NCBI GenBank assembly: GCA_934045075.1
Contig: OW203734.1
Coordinates: forward strand, 14,134,016 to 14,198,015
Length of the DNA stretch: 64,000 bases
DNA from: Yponomeuta sedellus
Taxonomy: Eukaryota; Arthropoda; Insecta; Lepidoptera; Yponomeutidae
Direction: 5' to 3'
The translations under genes were made by a program, and so were the position numbers. Below are positions 43,780 to 54,735 of this stretch, piece after piece (position 1 is the stretch's first letter; every line of letters starts with the position of its first letter). A model generated the notes under the pieces. It was not told where the DNA came from and did not search any database. It saw only the letters and a list, made by a program, of their open reading frames with translations.

Positions 43780-44225
43780 CCGGGACTTGGCACTTGGCAC
43801 TTAGCACGATCGTGACATGTCACCTTCGCTCCCTCAATGTTCATTAGTCGTTTTAGCATGCACGCCAGTTTCGGCTTCTTTTATCTTGCCCTTTGCAATA
43901 TTCATCTTCTACTATCATTAGTCAAAGACCAAAACTATTCTATAATTATACTATAAAAAGACGAGAAAAAATCTCAATTGTGCGTTGGGAAGGCACTCTA
44001 ATAACGTTTATTTTTGGAGTGTCTTTAATTTAAGCTCAGAACATCAGAACATGAGCTACCTATAATTTACAAATGGGAAGACAGTCTATAACACAGTTTA
44101 AGGGAAGAATAATTAAAAAAATATCTGGACTCTGTTTAAAAGAGCTAATTAATCAACACAATATTTGGGCTCCGTCGCAGTAGGGTAAAAAGCACGATTT
44201 GAAGTTAAAACAAAAATATTAACAA
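43780..44225. other. Nothing recognised
   Basis: No gene or repeat assigned. Confidence 0.5.
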
Positions 44226-44227
44226 CT

Positions 44228-44464
44228 AGCTGGTGCCCGTGACTTCGTCTGCGCAGGAAACTGGGTGGATTTTTTCCTACTTACTTGACGCTTACCGTCA
44301 TGTTTTGGACAATTCAAACAATATATTTATGAATTGTCCTAGTCTGTCTTATTCTGATGTTTAAGTAGTTTCATTAAAATACATTCAGTAGTTTTTACAT
44401 GAAAGAGTAACAAACATCCATCCATCCGTACTTAAAAACTTTCGCTTTTATAATATTAATAGGA
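44228..44464 (+). repeat. Unclassified interspersed repeat
   Basis: Starts 'tagctggtgcccgtgacttc' and ends 'aactttcgcttttataatat' plus 'taataggat'. From general knowledge this start/end combination recurs in lepidopteran genomes, but I cannot name the class, and it has no second copy in this window. Confidence 0.5.
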
Positions 44465-44469
44465 TTGCA

Positions 44470-45495
44470 AGTTTATTACTAATTGAAGTTTTGTGAAACA
44501 GAGCACCAGACACGGAATTTATAAAAATCATTTAAAGTTTGCAGTGGAGCTATGACATTTCTTTTAATTTTCTTTGTCTTAGCTGTGATAAAGAGTGTCA
44601 TTTGCACCCTGCAATTATTCTCAGAAATTAATTCAAACATTTTTCACTGGATAGGGAACTTTCCATGAGACTGTTGTTTCAAGTAAATTAAAAAATACTG
44701 TAGCTTAACAGTTTTACCCGAAATTAAATCGAGTGACTTGTGATGGATAATTAGAACACCCGTTTGCCAGAATTATTCAAATGTATTCATATGTGCGGCC
44801 TCTATGAAAATAAGGGTCGTCTGAATTGCACGTTTTTGGTCGAAAACTTCGCCACTTACGAGTAGCAGATTAGAGAGGATTTATGGACGGGCGACTTTGG
44901 GAATACGGAGTTATTAATGACAATAGATTCTGAGATGTATTCCTATTACAATAGCTCCCATAACTTTAAGAAAGGATTCCATTCAGGATCTTAGTTATTA
45001 TTTCTTTGAAATTATTGTCAGAGGTCTGTTGAACCATTAAAATTCCTCGAGCATCGCAGGGCGGGGAATACCAAGCAAAAGTTCTAGTCGCTTATTTAGG
45101 TCAGCAAAGGAGTAGGCCGCTACTTTCCTATTATATATTAGTTTTTTGTTTATGATCTAAGTTCATAACTATATTAGTAAGTATACGTAACTTATATCTA
45201 TTATTAAAACTTGGAGACTTCTATTTATTTTATTTACATATAATCGACGCTAATGCTCTAAAAAGTGCAATCACGACAAAAAGACTGTAATTGCTACTGG
45301 CATGCAATCTGCTTAATGAATAAGGATACAACTTGATTAAGTTATTTTGCGGTAGATCTTTAGGGAAGAAAGGTTGATCGTGCTCTTTCACTATAAAGGG
45401 AAATTTCCTGCTAGGCAGATCGTATGCTTGAGGACGACCGGTCCAACTGATCATAATCGGATGTTATATTTATGGTATGTCATGTGTAGCACTTT
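44470..45495. other. Nothing recognised
   Basis: A 74-aa minus frame (45230-45454) shows no recognised domain. Confidence 0.5.
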
Positions 45496-45501
45496 GATGT
45501 A

Positions 45502-45564
45502 GCACTACAAAAACCCCAAAAGCGATGCACTGTTCCTGCATCGCTTTTGGGGTTTTTGTAGTGC
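45502..45564. repeat. Perfect hairpin, 28-bp arms
   Basis: 45502-45529 pairs perfectly with 45537-45564 ('caaaaaccccaaaagcgatg') around 'ctgttcc'. Confidence 0.95.
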
Positions 45565-45569
45565 GCTGA

Positions 45570-46070
45570 GGTCACATATGCTCGCCACAGATCCAAACAC
45601 GAAATTATAGCTGCAGGTTTCCATAGTTCGAGATCTTCCCAGTCAAAAAAATTATGAACACCGTAGTATGAACAGAATTAAGAATAAACGAAGTAAGCGT
45701 GAACGGTGCAAAACTCTTTACATCATTTTTTTATCATTCCTTAATTATGTCTATCATTTTCAAAATGTAAAATTACGTCACCCGTTTTTGAGATTTCCTT
45801 AGTTTATGGCATTTTTTCTACTTCACATTTCAACTAGACCGCACTACATAAATACGTCCGTCCTTTACCGGCTTATTCTATATTCTATCAAGTAATTTTC
45901 TGTTTATTGTTGTAAATAAAACATACAGTCGAAGTCGTTCCAGTTTTATTATTTATAAAACGTTTAACAACTACACAAGCATCTAGTAAAATAAAGTTTT
46001 GTATATATATTCACTGAAAGGCTTATAGTAGTGCTAAGTGATATATAGGATCACTGTCAAATAATATTAC
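45570..46070. other. AT-rich sequence, nothing recognised
   Basis: No gene or repeat assigned. Confidence 0.5.
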
Positions 46071-46074
46071 TGAC

Positions 46075-46543
46075 ACTTGTTGATATTTTGCATAATTTAA
46101 TATACTAGCATAATTAAAAAAATGCTGAAAGCCATTCTATCATCAGAAACGGACGGTAATTTACAGAGCAAGGCGATTGGGTAAGCGATATGCAATTAGT
46201 ATCGATAGGTACTAATCTCAGAACGTCTTCGGGATGTTCACTTATTTGGGATGTGCCGGTTGCTATTACAAAATCCATAGTTTTTGGACACACAATTTTT
46301 TCTACGATGACAACTGTTTAACTTATTTCAAAAAAGGAAAAAAAACCTCATTGAGACATATTTTAACTTTCTGTCATAGCAGTGTTTTGCTGTGATCTAC
46401 CGCTATCTATCATAGCGGCAAAAAACTACAGGGTTTTGTTTCAAGTTTATAATATAGAGCATCTTGTTGATATTCCGCATAAATAAAAAAATGCTGAAAG
46501 CGTTTCTATCAGCAGAAATAGCTGATAATTTACAGAGCAACAA
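46075..46543 (+). repeat. Repeat family Q, copy 2, inside flanking direct repeats
   Basis: The Q core is 46170-46467. Immediately outside, 46075-46170 and 46463-46543 are near-identical direct repeats ('aaaaaaatgctgaaagc', 'ataatttacagagcaa'), about 390 bp apart. Confidence 0.7.
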
Positions 46544-46549
46544 TTTAAG

Positions 46550-47160
46550 CGATTCACGCCAGGTGCATGCGCCATCCGCAGCTTTACTGCACTAAATCTC
46601 GGGCTTAGTTCAACATAACGAGGCCGGCATTTTGAAGACACTGTTTATTGCTTTGTGGAGTTATTGTTCATAATTGACTTATTAAAGCAATAATGGTTGC
46701 TGATTGTTGACGTATTTCAGTTTGGTAGATTTCATTATTGTTTCATAGGATACGCGGTCAAATACCTTAGCAGATATTTTTAATTACGGATTGATAGTAT
46801 TTATTTAGTCAATTACACAAATAAATGTAACACTAAGTAAAAATTAATACATCCACAGAATGTTCGCCACGAATAAATTTTTGTTATGATTGAAGTTTGT
46901 TCTGTAATTGTAATGAAACTAGTTGTCAGTCAAATAAGAAACCGGTCAATTGTAAGTCGGCGCACCGATGCATTTCCGTACATTTTTTTTGTTTTTTCCG
47001 AGCTTTTCCCAAACTTCAGACTATTTTTTTCATAATTTAATTACCAACATTTCAGATGTTTTCCGTATTTGTAGTAAAAGACGATATTACTTACTAAATT
47101 TCATTGTGCTAGTCTATCAATTTTGATTCCCTCGCGAGTTGAAATATACGCGTTTTTTGC
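46550..47160. other. Nothing recognised
   Basis: No gene or repeat assigned. Confidence 0.5.
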
Positions 47161-47163
47161 GGC

Positions 47164-47243
47164 ATCATCATCGACTTATTATGTGCCCACCGAAGAGGCA
47201 CGGACCTCTTTCTTGAGGAAGGTATAGGAAATACTCCTCAATA
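47164..47243 (-). repeat. 5S-derived SINE, 3' tip of the divergent subfamily
   Basis: 'tgcccaccgaagaggcacgg' and 'cttgaggaaggtataggaaa' match 16799-16880, with the same (TGATGA)-type end. Confidence 0.6.
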
Positions 47244-47309
47244 CATTTTTGGAATAGCATTCTATTTATTTAGGGAATATTTGATGAAAAGTTAATTTTA
47301 AATGCCTTA

Positions 47310-47387
47310 ATTAAAACTGTTTTTACACGGATTTATGCTCGTTTATTACATTTTTACAATTTTCCAACGTTTTGGCACTTTTTCATG
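47310..47387 (-). mobile_element. Element G, truncated insertion with TSD
   Basis: 78 bp matching one end of the palindrome at 25764 ('aaacgagcataaatccgtg' on minus), flanked by the 14-bp 'ttttaaatgcctta' (47296-47309, 47388-47401). Confidence 0.85.
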
Positions 47388-47403
47388 TTTTAAATGCCTT
47401 AGT

Positions 47404-47526
47404 TAAGATAAGATAAGAATATTCTTTATTGTATACCGGAAAATTGATACAGAACAGCAGATACAGAAGATAAGATACAATTGGCGGCCTTATTGCTAAT
47501 AGCAATTTCTTCCAGGCAACCTCAGT
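47404..47526 (-). repeat. LINE 3' UTR end (family M)
   Basis: 'aagataagaatattctttat', 'caattggcggccttattgct' and 'aatttcttccaggcaacctc' in the order of the M block reversed. Confidence 0.65.
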
Positions 47527-47835
47527 TAACCTAATAATAATAATATTGGCCTTTTTGCATCTACTTAATGAGATGATTTATACAGCGTCCAGTGGTATCT
47601 TCACTCACACTAGATGGGTGAAGGGACCACTCCGACGCTGTAGTGCCTGGGTCATGGTTTTATAGATGGTGTAGGCTTGCCCAGCACCTATACCATCCAG
47701 ACAGCTTAGTCGGCCTAGCCCACAGGAAAGACTAGTCAATACGTGCGGAGCCAACCAAGCCGCGGGTTTCCTCACGATGTTTTCCTTCACCGTTAGCGTG
47801 TGGTATTGTGGTATTGTGGTATTGCAGTTAACCTA
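47525..47835 (-). repeat. Long tRNA-SINE, K 3' part joined to J module
   Basis: Minus strand: 'gtgaaggaaaacatcgtgag', 'gctgggcaagcctacacc', 'cccaggcactacagcgtcgg', loop, 'ggacgctgtataaatcatct'. It shows K and J are parts of one element, because no insertion separates them here. Confidence 0.75.
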
Positions 47836-47839
47836 CCTA

Positions 47840-48222
47840 ACAATTAATTTGTTATCTAATAATATTTGTTTAAAATGTAACTTAATTATTTATTGAGAAT
47901 TTGATGTATTGCTTACCTGATTAAATTTAGGTATAAAAAAACAGCAATGTAAAGCAATTTGAACGAATGTTGTTAATATTATTCTAAATTGTAATCTGTA
48001 CAAATATTAATTTATTGTAATCAAAATTCGTAAACTCATTTTCAAGATTCGCAAATTAAGTTAATTAGAATTTCGATTTACTAATTAAATTTTTACTGAA
48101 CACACAATTTTTTGAAAGTTGTATACTCCTGTAAAGGTGTTTCACACTGAATTGTACATTAGAATAAGTAGTTTTTAAATGAAATGTGAAAATACTGTTG
48201 GAGTAGCTAATAAATAATAATA
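47840..48222. other. AT-rich sequence, nothing recognised
   Basis: No gene or repeat assigned. Confidence 0.5.
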
Positions 48223-48224
48223 AT

Positions 48225-49225
48225 ACTCTACCACGGCGGCCAAGTCTGTATTGGTCACTACCACAAGGCTTGCGAGACTAGTGGCAGGTCTTATTGTCAG
48301 AAGTTTTGAAGCCGCCCTAAGGCCTCTGACTTGGCTTAACGACTGTCGTCTATCGACGGCAGCACCAACTGCTTAACGTGCCTTGCGAAGCACAGAACCG
48401 CTCGAAAAAATGCCACCAGCGTTAGTCATAGACGGTTCCCCATCCATGACTGAAATGAAATGAAATGAAATGAAATGAAAAGGTTTTATTCGAAGTAGCA
48501 CAGAAACTGCGGCTTAATGAACGTTACAATTCAAACTAGGTGTCCATTTCAAAAAATAGTTCATTTTGGAGAAAAAATGGACTGAAAAACTCCAAACTTA
48601 GTCTTTTCAAAGTTCTTAATTAACATAGCTTACACAATTATTATAAAACATAGAACTCATACATTGTACTGGCTTCAATTCCAGACCTCATTGTCATCCA
48701 AATAATCCTTTATGTTATAGTAGCCTTTTTGGCACAAAGTGTACTCAACATATTTTTTGAACCGCGATTCGGGCAAGCTAATATATTATCTTCAGGGATT
48801 TTATTATAGAAGCGTAAACAATGCCCCATGAAGGATTTATTAACCTTTGCCAGCCTAAATAGTGGGAACAAAAGTTCATTTTTATTTCTAGTATTTACAT
48901 TGTGTTGGCTATATACCTAAAGTTTTAAAGTTACTGATATTTTTCCTAACGTACATAATGTTTTCATATATATACTGACTGGCAACTGTCAGGAAGTTAG
49001 TTTCTTTAAAGAAATCTCGAATCTCTACTACCCAGCCTATAAATGTATCTGATCGCTCTCTTCTGCAAGACGAAGATGGTCTCATTGTCTGCTGCCCGTC
49101 CCCACAGTAGTATGCCATAGGACATAAGACTATGGAAGTAACTGAACCGCCCTAGGTTGCTTAACCTTCAAGATCGTTTAAGATCACTTAGGCAATCGGA
49201 GCTAAGAGCGATTTTGCAGCCGTAA
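48225..49225 (-). repeat. 5S-derived SINE, divergent subfamily, split by a LINE
   Basis: Body at 48225-48454 up to 'ccccatccatgactgaa'; the 5S head resumes at 49141 ('actgaaccgccctaggttgc', 'ttaaccttcaagatcg'). Compared with the intact relative at 16799-17164, the two parts join with no missing sequence. Confidence 0.85.
48455..49140 (-). mobile_element. 5'-truncated non-LTR retrotransposon inserted in a 5S-SINE
   Basis: 686-bp insertion flanked by 'actgaa' (48449-48454, 49141-49146). The coding part runs on minus from 49140 to the stop at 48675-48677: 'YFHSLMSYGILLWGRAADNE', then 'IFVLQKRAIRYIYRLGSRDS' with frame damage, and a C-terminus 'KAYYNIKDYLDDNEVWN'. It is followed by a 3' UTR ending in (TTTCA)n. 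Only the C-terminal end of ORF2 is present. Same family as 1812-3015; a further 3' UTR copy is at 42965. Confidence 0.88.
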
Positions 49226-49229
49226 CTTA

Positions 49230-50390
49230 TTTGCTTTAACTTAGAAATTCGACTTTGTCATTACTTCAAGGGATTGTAGACCTGAGATTATGTGATGTAG
49301 ACAATTTCTTTTGTTCATTTTTGCTACAAAATGATCCAGGTTTTAAAATGGACACATAGTTTGACTTATAACGTTCATTAACTCGCAGTTTTTGTGCTAT
49401 ATTGAATAAAATGTTTTTGATTTTGGTACACGTACAATGTTCCGAAATTATTTATGCATCAATCTCAAGTAATAATTACCGCGGGTAGACAACAGAAATA
49501 AATGTTCTCAAAACCGCGGTGGGCACGGGAGGTAATTAAGCTCATGCTCTGTCTTCAAAAGAAGACTTGTGCCCTGCAGACGTATAGGGTCTACGTAAAA
49601 AAAGGAAAAATAATGAATTGTTTGCACTTAAGTACCTATAAGGGCCGACCTCGTGATACAAGCATTTTAGCTGTCAACAGCAGTATTTATTCTCTAGCTC
49701 AAACTATTATTCAAAGGTGGAATTGTAGTCCGAGCTTCCAAAGTGAGGCAACAAATTGGTAGTCGAATTTACATGTTGAGTATTGCACTTTTAATGAGAA
49801 TGTGCGCGAAGGTTACTTACTACATACGCTTAGGCACACACATGTTACGTTATGTATGCGTCTCGCCTGGATATTAAACGGAATTTTGTTCGACATTGCC
49901 TTTGCGTCATACGTGTGTGGCGTGTGTGCTTTAGGCATTCCGATCACCGGGCTCAAGATCGAACAGCTTTAAAAGCAGCGATGAATCAAACAAGCTGAAC
50001 TAGTCACGGTCACGTCCGTCAGCCATGCAGTTACAATGATAAAGAAGAAGATTCCGATCACGGTATAGTGATCGGCGGATAACCTGAACAAACACTAAAG
50101 CACTCGCGATAAGTTTGACTCGTAAGAGTCAACATATATTTTTAAATATTTTTTATCTATTTATTTTCTATTATTATTCAGGAAACCAACCAGCTTTACA
50201 ATGAAACATACTTCTTATAATAGACAATCTTAATAGCAAATTATAGGTTACCTCAGAAGATACAATGTACTGAGTTATTCCGTTAAAAAAAACTAATTCA
50301 CAAAACCGGATCAACACAACTTACATAATTACTTATATAACAATACTAAATTGTGATTCTAAACAACACCATTTCCTCATGTTAATAGAG
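49230..50390. other. Unclassified sequence
   Basis: The 86-aa frame at 49502-49762 has no recognised domain and no gene-like context. Confidence 0.45.
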
Positions 50391-50392
50391 AT

Positions 50393-50480
50393 ATATAGAT
50401 AGATAGAGAACTTTGTTGTACATAAAAATGGAAATTACACAGATATTTCTTAACCTAAGAGTACAAACTGCGGCCTTATC
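50393..50480 (-). repeat. LINE 3' UTR end (family M) with GATA tail
   Basis: 'agatagatagagaactttgt', 'acataaaaatggaaattaca', 'tttcttaacctaagagtac'. Confidence 0.6.
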
Positions 50481-50724
50481 ACAAAAAAAAAATAGGTTAT
50501 GTGTTTGTTGTTGTGTTTCTAAATATTTTTTTATTTTGAGTAAGCGCAAAAGACAAAAGAAACCTTTGACGCATTCCACTTCGCCCGCTACCGAGACCCA
50601 AATTATACCCACGCGAAGTCAAATTCAAATGCTCGAGTTATTTGTCTGGCACTATAACGTGACTTTGACTTAGTGTGTACGCATTCCGGTTCTCATTCTT
50701 AGGCTTTAATTAAGTCATATTTGA

Positions 50725-50838
50725 TATCAACCTTTGTATCTCCCCACCGCACAGGCACGGGTCTCTTTCTGCATCGCAGCAAGGTTAGGCCATACTCCAC
50801 CATCGGGACCAGGTCCGGGTTGGTGAAGGTTGGTGAAC
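50725..50838 (-). repeat. 5S-derived SINE (family D), 3' fragment
   Basis: 'gcacgggtctctttctgcat', 'aggttaggccatactccacc' and 'ccaggtccgggttggtgaag'; 5' part absent. Confidence 0.75.
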
Positions 50839-50950
50839 CAAAAACATAAGCTGTCAAGTATTTTATAATTTTTGTTTTAAGTATATCCGTGGGTTCAGTT
50901 CAGTGGATAAACACTGACAAAAAAAAAATTTCTCAAATCAATCACTTGAT

Positions 50951-51250
50951 TACACTATTTTTATTTTTAATGCACTAACCCGTGCTAAGGAACAAATTTA
51001 AAAAGCTATTTAGAGGCTAAAAATTTCACCCATGCCGGGATTCGAACCCGCAACCTCTGGCTATCCGTACCAGCGCTCTACCAATTGAGCCAATGGGCGA
51101 CTCACGGCATCAGTGAAATTTCGAACCTCTTTACAATATTCTCTGTATTACGTACAGGCAGCGACATCTGACTTAAGCAAATTGCATTACTTACAGCCCC
51201 GACTACCTACTTTGCAGTTAGGTTTTAACATCGGAACGATATCACTGTAC
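50951..51250 (-). mobile_element. SINE family C with head, long leader form
   Basis: The plus strand begins with the head 'tttttaatgcactaacccgt', then the whole tRNA-like unit in reverse, then a leader ending 'catcggaacgatatcact'. The same leader, in the other orientation, is in the element at 60551. Confidence 0.82.
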
Positions 51251-51257
51251 CCACATG

Positions 51258-51393
51258 ATTACACTATTTTTAATGCACTAACCCGTGCTAAGGAACAAAT
51301 TTATCGCCCATTGGCTCAATTGCTAGAGCGCTGGTACGGATAGCCAGAGGTTGCGGGTTCGAATCCCGGCATCGGTGAAATTTTTAGCCTCAA
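51258..51393 (+). repeat. SINE family C, head fused directly to tRNA-like core
   Basis: The head (ending 'aaggaacaaattta') is joined directly to 'tcgcccattggctcaattgc'; the tail is cut at 'tttttagcctc' by a 5S-SINE. Confidence 0.78.
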
Positions 51394-51698
51394 CAACAGG
51401 CGCAACAACAGGCGCGGTACGGGCGGTACGGTGAGCGTCCCGCGACTACCGCTAGTGGCATTTTTCCGAGCGCTTCCGTGCTTCGCATGGCACATTAAGC
51501 CGTTGGTGCCGGCTGTCATATAATGGCACTCGTTAAGCCATGTCAGAGGCCTTGATAACTTCTGACAGTAAGGCCCGCCACTGTCTTACAATCCTCCACC
51601 AACACGGACTTGGCAACCGTGGTGGAGTATGGCCTAACCTTCCTGCGAGGCAGGAAGAGACCCGTGCCCCAGCAGTGGGGACATACAAGGGTTGATAA
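51394..51698 (+). repeat. 5S-derived SINE (family D)
   Basis: Head partly scrambled ('aacaacaggcgcaacaacagg'-like duplication, C box weak); body and tail intact to 'ggacatacaagggttgataa'. Directly followed by a family A tail in the opposite orientation. Confidence 0.82.
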
Positions 51699-51700
51699 CG

Positions 51701-51801
51701 TAACGTAACATACATTGCTTCTGGCCCCACACTAGGATACCCTGTGTCGTGGGAACCAGAAACAACGACATCACAAACATGTAAACATCCAAGACCTGCG
51801 G
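51701..51801 (-). repeat. SINE family A, 3' half only
   Basis: 'caggtcttggatgtttacat'-type linker and hairpin ('atcctagtgtggggccagaa' on minus); the tRNA head is absent. Confidence 0.82.
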
Positions 51802-51804
51802 ACT

Positions 51805-52280
51805 TAAACAAAAATTTGAAAATACTCGACAGCGACATATTTAATTTGAGTGCAAAGTTTCCAATCAAATATTACGTCAAATAATACTTGTATTTACGTC
51901 GGGAAAAATCTAGTGCTTGACATGAAAATCCCGTTGCTCAGTCGACGGCAGTATTATACAATGAGGGATTTACTCCTATCCATCCATATCCATATTCATA
52001 AGTCACTATGTGCTTACACGAGAGTACTGGGAATCGAGAGTTTGCGCTTCAATAATCTCGACGCCCCGAGAAATATTGTTTGCTTTTTCTTGTTTAAAAC
52101 TTTCCAAGGAGGGAATATTTTCTTTGTTTTATCTGAAGAGTTGCAGTTGACAATTACAGGTTCGTTTTAATAACCATCTCCATAAATTCATCCGCTACGC
52201 TTAAGTTTTTCTTTCTTTTTATTTATTTTGTCCACTTATATCTATCTTTACAGGCTGCGCCTAGTACAACATAGCAGTAT
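51805..52280. other. Nothing recognised
   Basis: The 106-aa frame at 51850-52170 has no recognised domain. Confidence 0.45.
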
Positions 52281-52289
52281 CTACCTACA

Positions 52290-52345
52290 TACATTTGTAA
52301 ACTCAGGCCTGTAGCCCCGGAGAGGCAGAGATCATAACTAGTTAG
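52290..52345 (-). repeat. RTE-like 3' end (family R) fragment
   Basis: 'actcaggcctgtagccccgg' and 'agaggcagagatcataact' resemble the R end. Confidence 0.45.
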
Positions 52346-52443
52346 TTCAACAACAGCTAGTGATGTATGATATTAGGCGCTGGTGTATGTCATACAGTAT
52401 TTTATAATAGTACAGATTGGCAAGTGTATTGATAAGTATAGTT

Positions 52444-52645
52444 GACGACCTCGGTGGCGTAGCGGTAGCGCGTCTGCCTACCATGCACGAGGTCCCGGGT
52501 TCGAATCCCGGCTGGGAACAAAAAAAAAACCAGGTCTTGGATGTTTACGTGTTTGTGATGTCGTTGTTTCTGGTTACCACGACACAGGGTATCCTAGTGT
52601 GGGGCCAGAAGCAATGTGCTTGTATGTAAATGTTATGTTAGTGTA
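52444..52645 (+). repeat. tRNA-derived SINE family A, full length
   Basis: Best-preserved copy: 'gacgacctcggtggcgtagc', 'ggtagcgcgtctgcctacca', B box 'gggttcgaatcccggc', poly-A, linker, hairpin and (ATGTTA) end. A short repeat 'atagtt' flanks it. Confidence 0.92.
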
Positions 52646-52947
52646 ATAGTTGCCACGGTAAATTTAACTTTATCACTTAGAAATAAACTCCTAAACTAAT
52701 GAAAAATGCTTATTACTCATACCTGGTTGATGCTCTTTGAATGGATATGCTGACGACTGTGACTATTTCAAGAGCCACATAGATGACATCTATTTGGGAG
52801 AAGTAAACCTCAATATTTTTAGTGGATTTCTTAATTGACTTTACTGCAAGGACATCACAGCTTAGAATACAAGTCCGAAATTTGAACACCTGAAAAAAAT
52901 TGACCCCTACATCTATAGTATTAGTAATATAAACCCGCTAACGTTAA

Positions 52948-53152
52948 TGACCTCTGTGGCGCAGCGGTAGCGCATCTGCCTACCTTGCAATAGGTCCCGA
53001 GTTGGAACCCCGGCTGGGGACAAAAAAAAACCCTAACTCTGAGATCTTTACATGATTGTGATGTAGTTGTTTCTGGTTCCTACGACACAGGGTATCTTAG
53101 TGTGGAGCAAGAAGCATTACATGTGCCTGTATGTAAGTGTAATGTTATGTTA
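52948..53152 (+). repeat. tRNA-derived SINE family A, diverged
   Basis: 'tgacctctgtggcgcagcgg', B box decayed to 'gagttggaaccccgg', hairpin 'acgacacagggtatcttagt'. 'gttaa' flanks it. Lies just upstream of the presumed 5' end of the intact LINE. Confidence 0.88.
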
Positions 53153-53162
53153 AAATAAATCA

Positions 53163-53568
53163 TGGTGTGAAACCCGAGTGTTCGATTTGTTCACACATTT
53201 CATCGCTTGGATCGCGTATCCACGGTAGGCACGCTTACTAAAGCGTGTCGTGTCTGTTCGTCCGCACCCATTTGGTGAGCGTCGTTTCGGTGTCCGCTCC
53301 GGAAATATTTAAATTTAAAATAGTTGTAATAGCTTTTTTGGAGTGAAACTTATACGTCCGTGTAGTTAATAGTACGCCTGAGCGATCTATTCGGTTACTG
53401 TGCGCGAAGTGTAAGAGAATCACTGTCATCAAGCCGTTACATTGTTTATTTGTTCATAATATAAACAAAGGAGTCACTGGCCGGCAACGTTGGCTAGACG
53501 CGGTTGCGAGGTCGGTCATCGACCCGAGCACATCGCCCCATCCTTGTCATAACCGGCTTGTATCTGCT
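53163..53568 (+). other. Presumed 5' UTR of the intact non-LTR element
   Basis: GC- and CpG-richer than the surroundings and followed directly by ORF1. The true 5' boundary cannot be fixed without a second copy; it should lie after the SINE ending at 53152. Confidence 0.4.
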
Positions 53569-54735
53569 GTGCATCGTGTTTGCTTCGTGTCACCTCGGAT
53601 ATCATCGGCTCATCGGTCCGTTCGACGATCTACAAATATCTGTGTGAGTCACCGCTGTGCATTATCGGCTGGCTTGCTTGCTTTGCTTGGCGCAATGTCT
53701 ACTAAACCAACCGCTTCGCCTATTGCGCTGACAGCTGTTGCAGCTGCGTTGTGCTATGCCTGCAGCACGCCGCTTGACGATGAGGAGGAGGAGGCACTGT
53801 CTTGTAAGGTCACTGGATGTATAAATCGCTTCCATTCCGCTTGTGTTGGTGCGGCAAAGTTAGCGGAGGAAGAAAGGGGTGATTGGGTTTGTCCTAAATG
53901 CCGCTGCGGAGTGAGAAAGGGAGGCGACTATTCTCATACTCCAGTAGGTGCTTCGAAGATCAGAGCTGCAAATGTCACTCTAAGGAAAAAAATCAGTCCC
54001 AAGAGTTCCAAAGAGACCTCCGCTTCAGAAGTACAACATTTTCAGAGCCTGGAGTTCTTAGAGGTCACGTCGGAGATTAGGCAGGTTAGAGATGAGATGG
54101 CAAGCTTAAAAGTGATGTTGGGTAACATGACATCTGCTCTCGCACAATACGATCGTAAGCTAGACTTGCTCAACAGTAGACTAGCTGTGCTGCAGACACC
54201 GCCACAGCAGGTGGACATCATGGCAGACTCCTTCTGCCCAGCTGGTAATGCAAGCTATGCCACGGTCGTGGCCTCGCCGCCCCCTATGCGTCATGCTGTT
54301 GAAACGGGTGATCCTTCTTTGAATCTGGTGAGCGAGGGAGCCAGGAAAATCACAGCACCGCAGGACCATAAGACCTCAAAAGTCTACCAAAACAAACATA
54401 AGCGACCAGTCTCTATAAGGTGCACAGGCAATCCTACCACCACCTCTTTAAAAGCCGTTGAACGGCGTAAGTACATACACCTGTGGAATATGGTGTCTGG
54501 TCTCGAGGAGATAAAAGATCATTTGAAAGGGCTGTGCCCAACAGCTGAATGTGTTGTAAATGAGCTGAAGGCAAAAGGCGACTACAAGTCTTATAAGATA
54601 GGAGTTCCAGAGGCACACTTCGACAGGTGTTTTGTGGCTGAGGCCTGGCCTGAAAACGCAAGGCTAAAAACCTGGATACCTTTTCGTGCACAAAGACCTA
54701 ATGCTTCAGAGTCACAACACATCAACTTGTTATAA
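53569..54735 (+). CDS. Non-LTR retrotransposon ORF1 protein with PHD finger
   Basis: 388 aa, intact. ORF1 proteins of these elements bind the element RNA and form the RNP with ORF2p; the sequence fits that role. A PHD-type zinc finger (Cys4-His-Cys3) is formed by C62, C65, C79, C84, H89, C92, C108 and C111, with an acidic run between the first two ligand pairs. Residues about 160-209 are heptad-rich (QSLEFLEVTSEIRQVRDEM), a likely trimer-forming coiled coil. The C-terminal 300-375 region (WNMVSGLEEIKDHLKGLCP ... PENARLKTWIPF) looks like the compact C-terminal domain of insect ORF1 proteins. Met43 (53695) is an alternative start just before the PHD finger and may be the real one, because residues 1-42 look like translated leader. 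PHD-bearing ORF1 is established for CR1-like elements. It overlaps ORF2 by 50 nt in another frame. Confidence 0.92.
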   Translation: MHRVCFVSPRISSAHRSVRRSTNICVSHRCALSAGLLALLGAMSTKPTASPIALTAVAAALCYACSTPLDDEEEEALSCKVTGCINRFHSACVGAAKLAEEERGDWVCPKCRCGVRKGGDYSHTPVGASKIRAANVTLRKKISPKSSKETSASEVQHFQSLEFLEVTSEIRQVRDEMASLKVMLGNMTSALAQYDRKLDLLNSRLAVLQTPPQQVDIMADSFCPAGNASYATVVASPPPMRHAVETGDPSLNLVSEGARKITAPQDHKTSKVYQNKHKRPVSIRCTGNPTTTSLKAVERRKYIHLWNMVSGLEEIKDHLKGLCPTAECVVNELKAKGDYKSYKIGVPEAHFDRCFVAEAWPENARLKTWIPFRAQRPNASESQHINLL

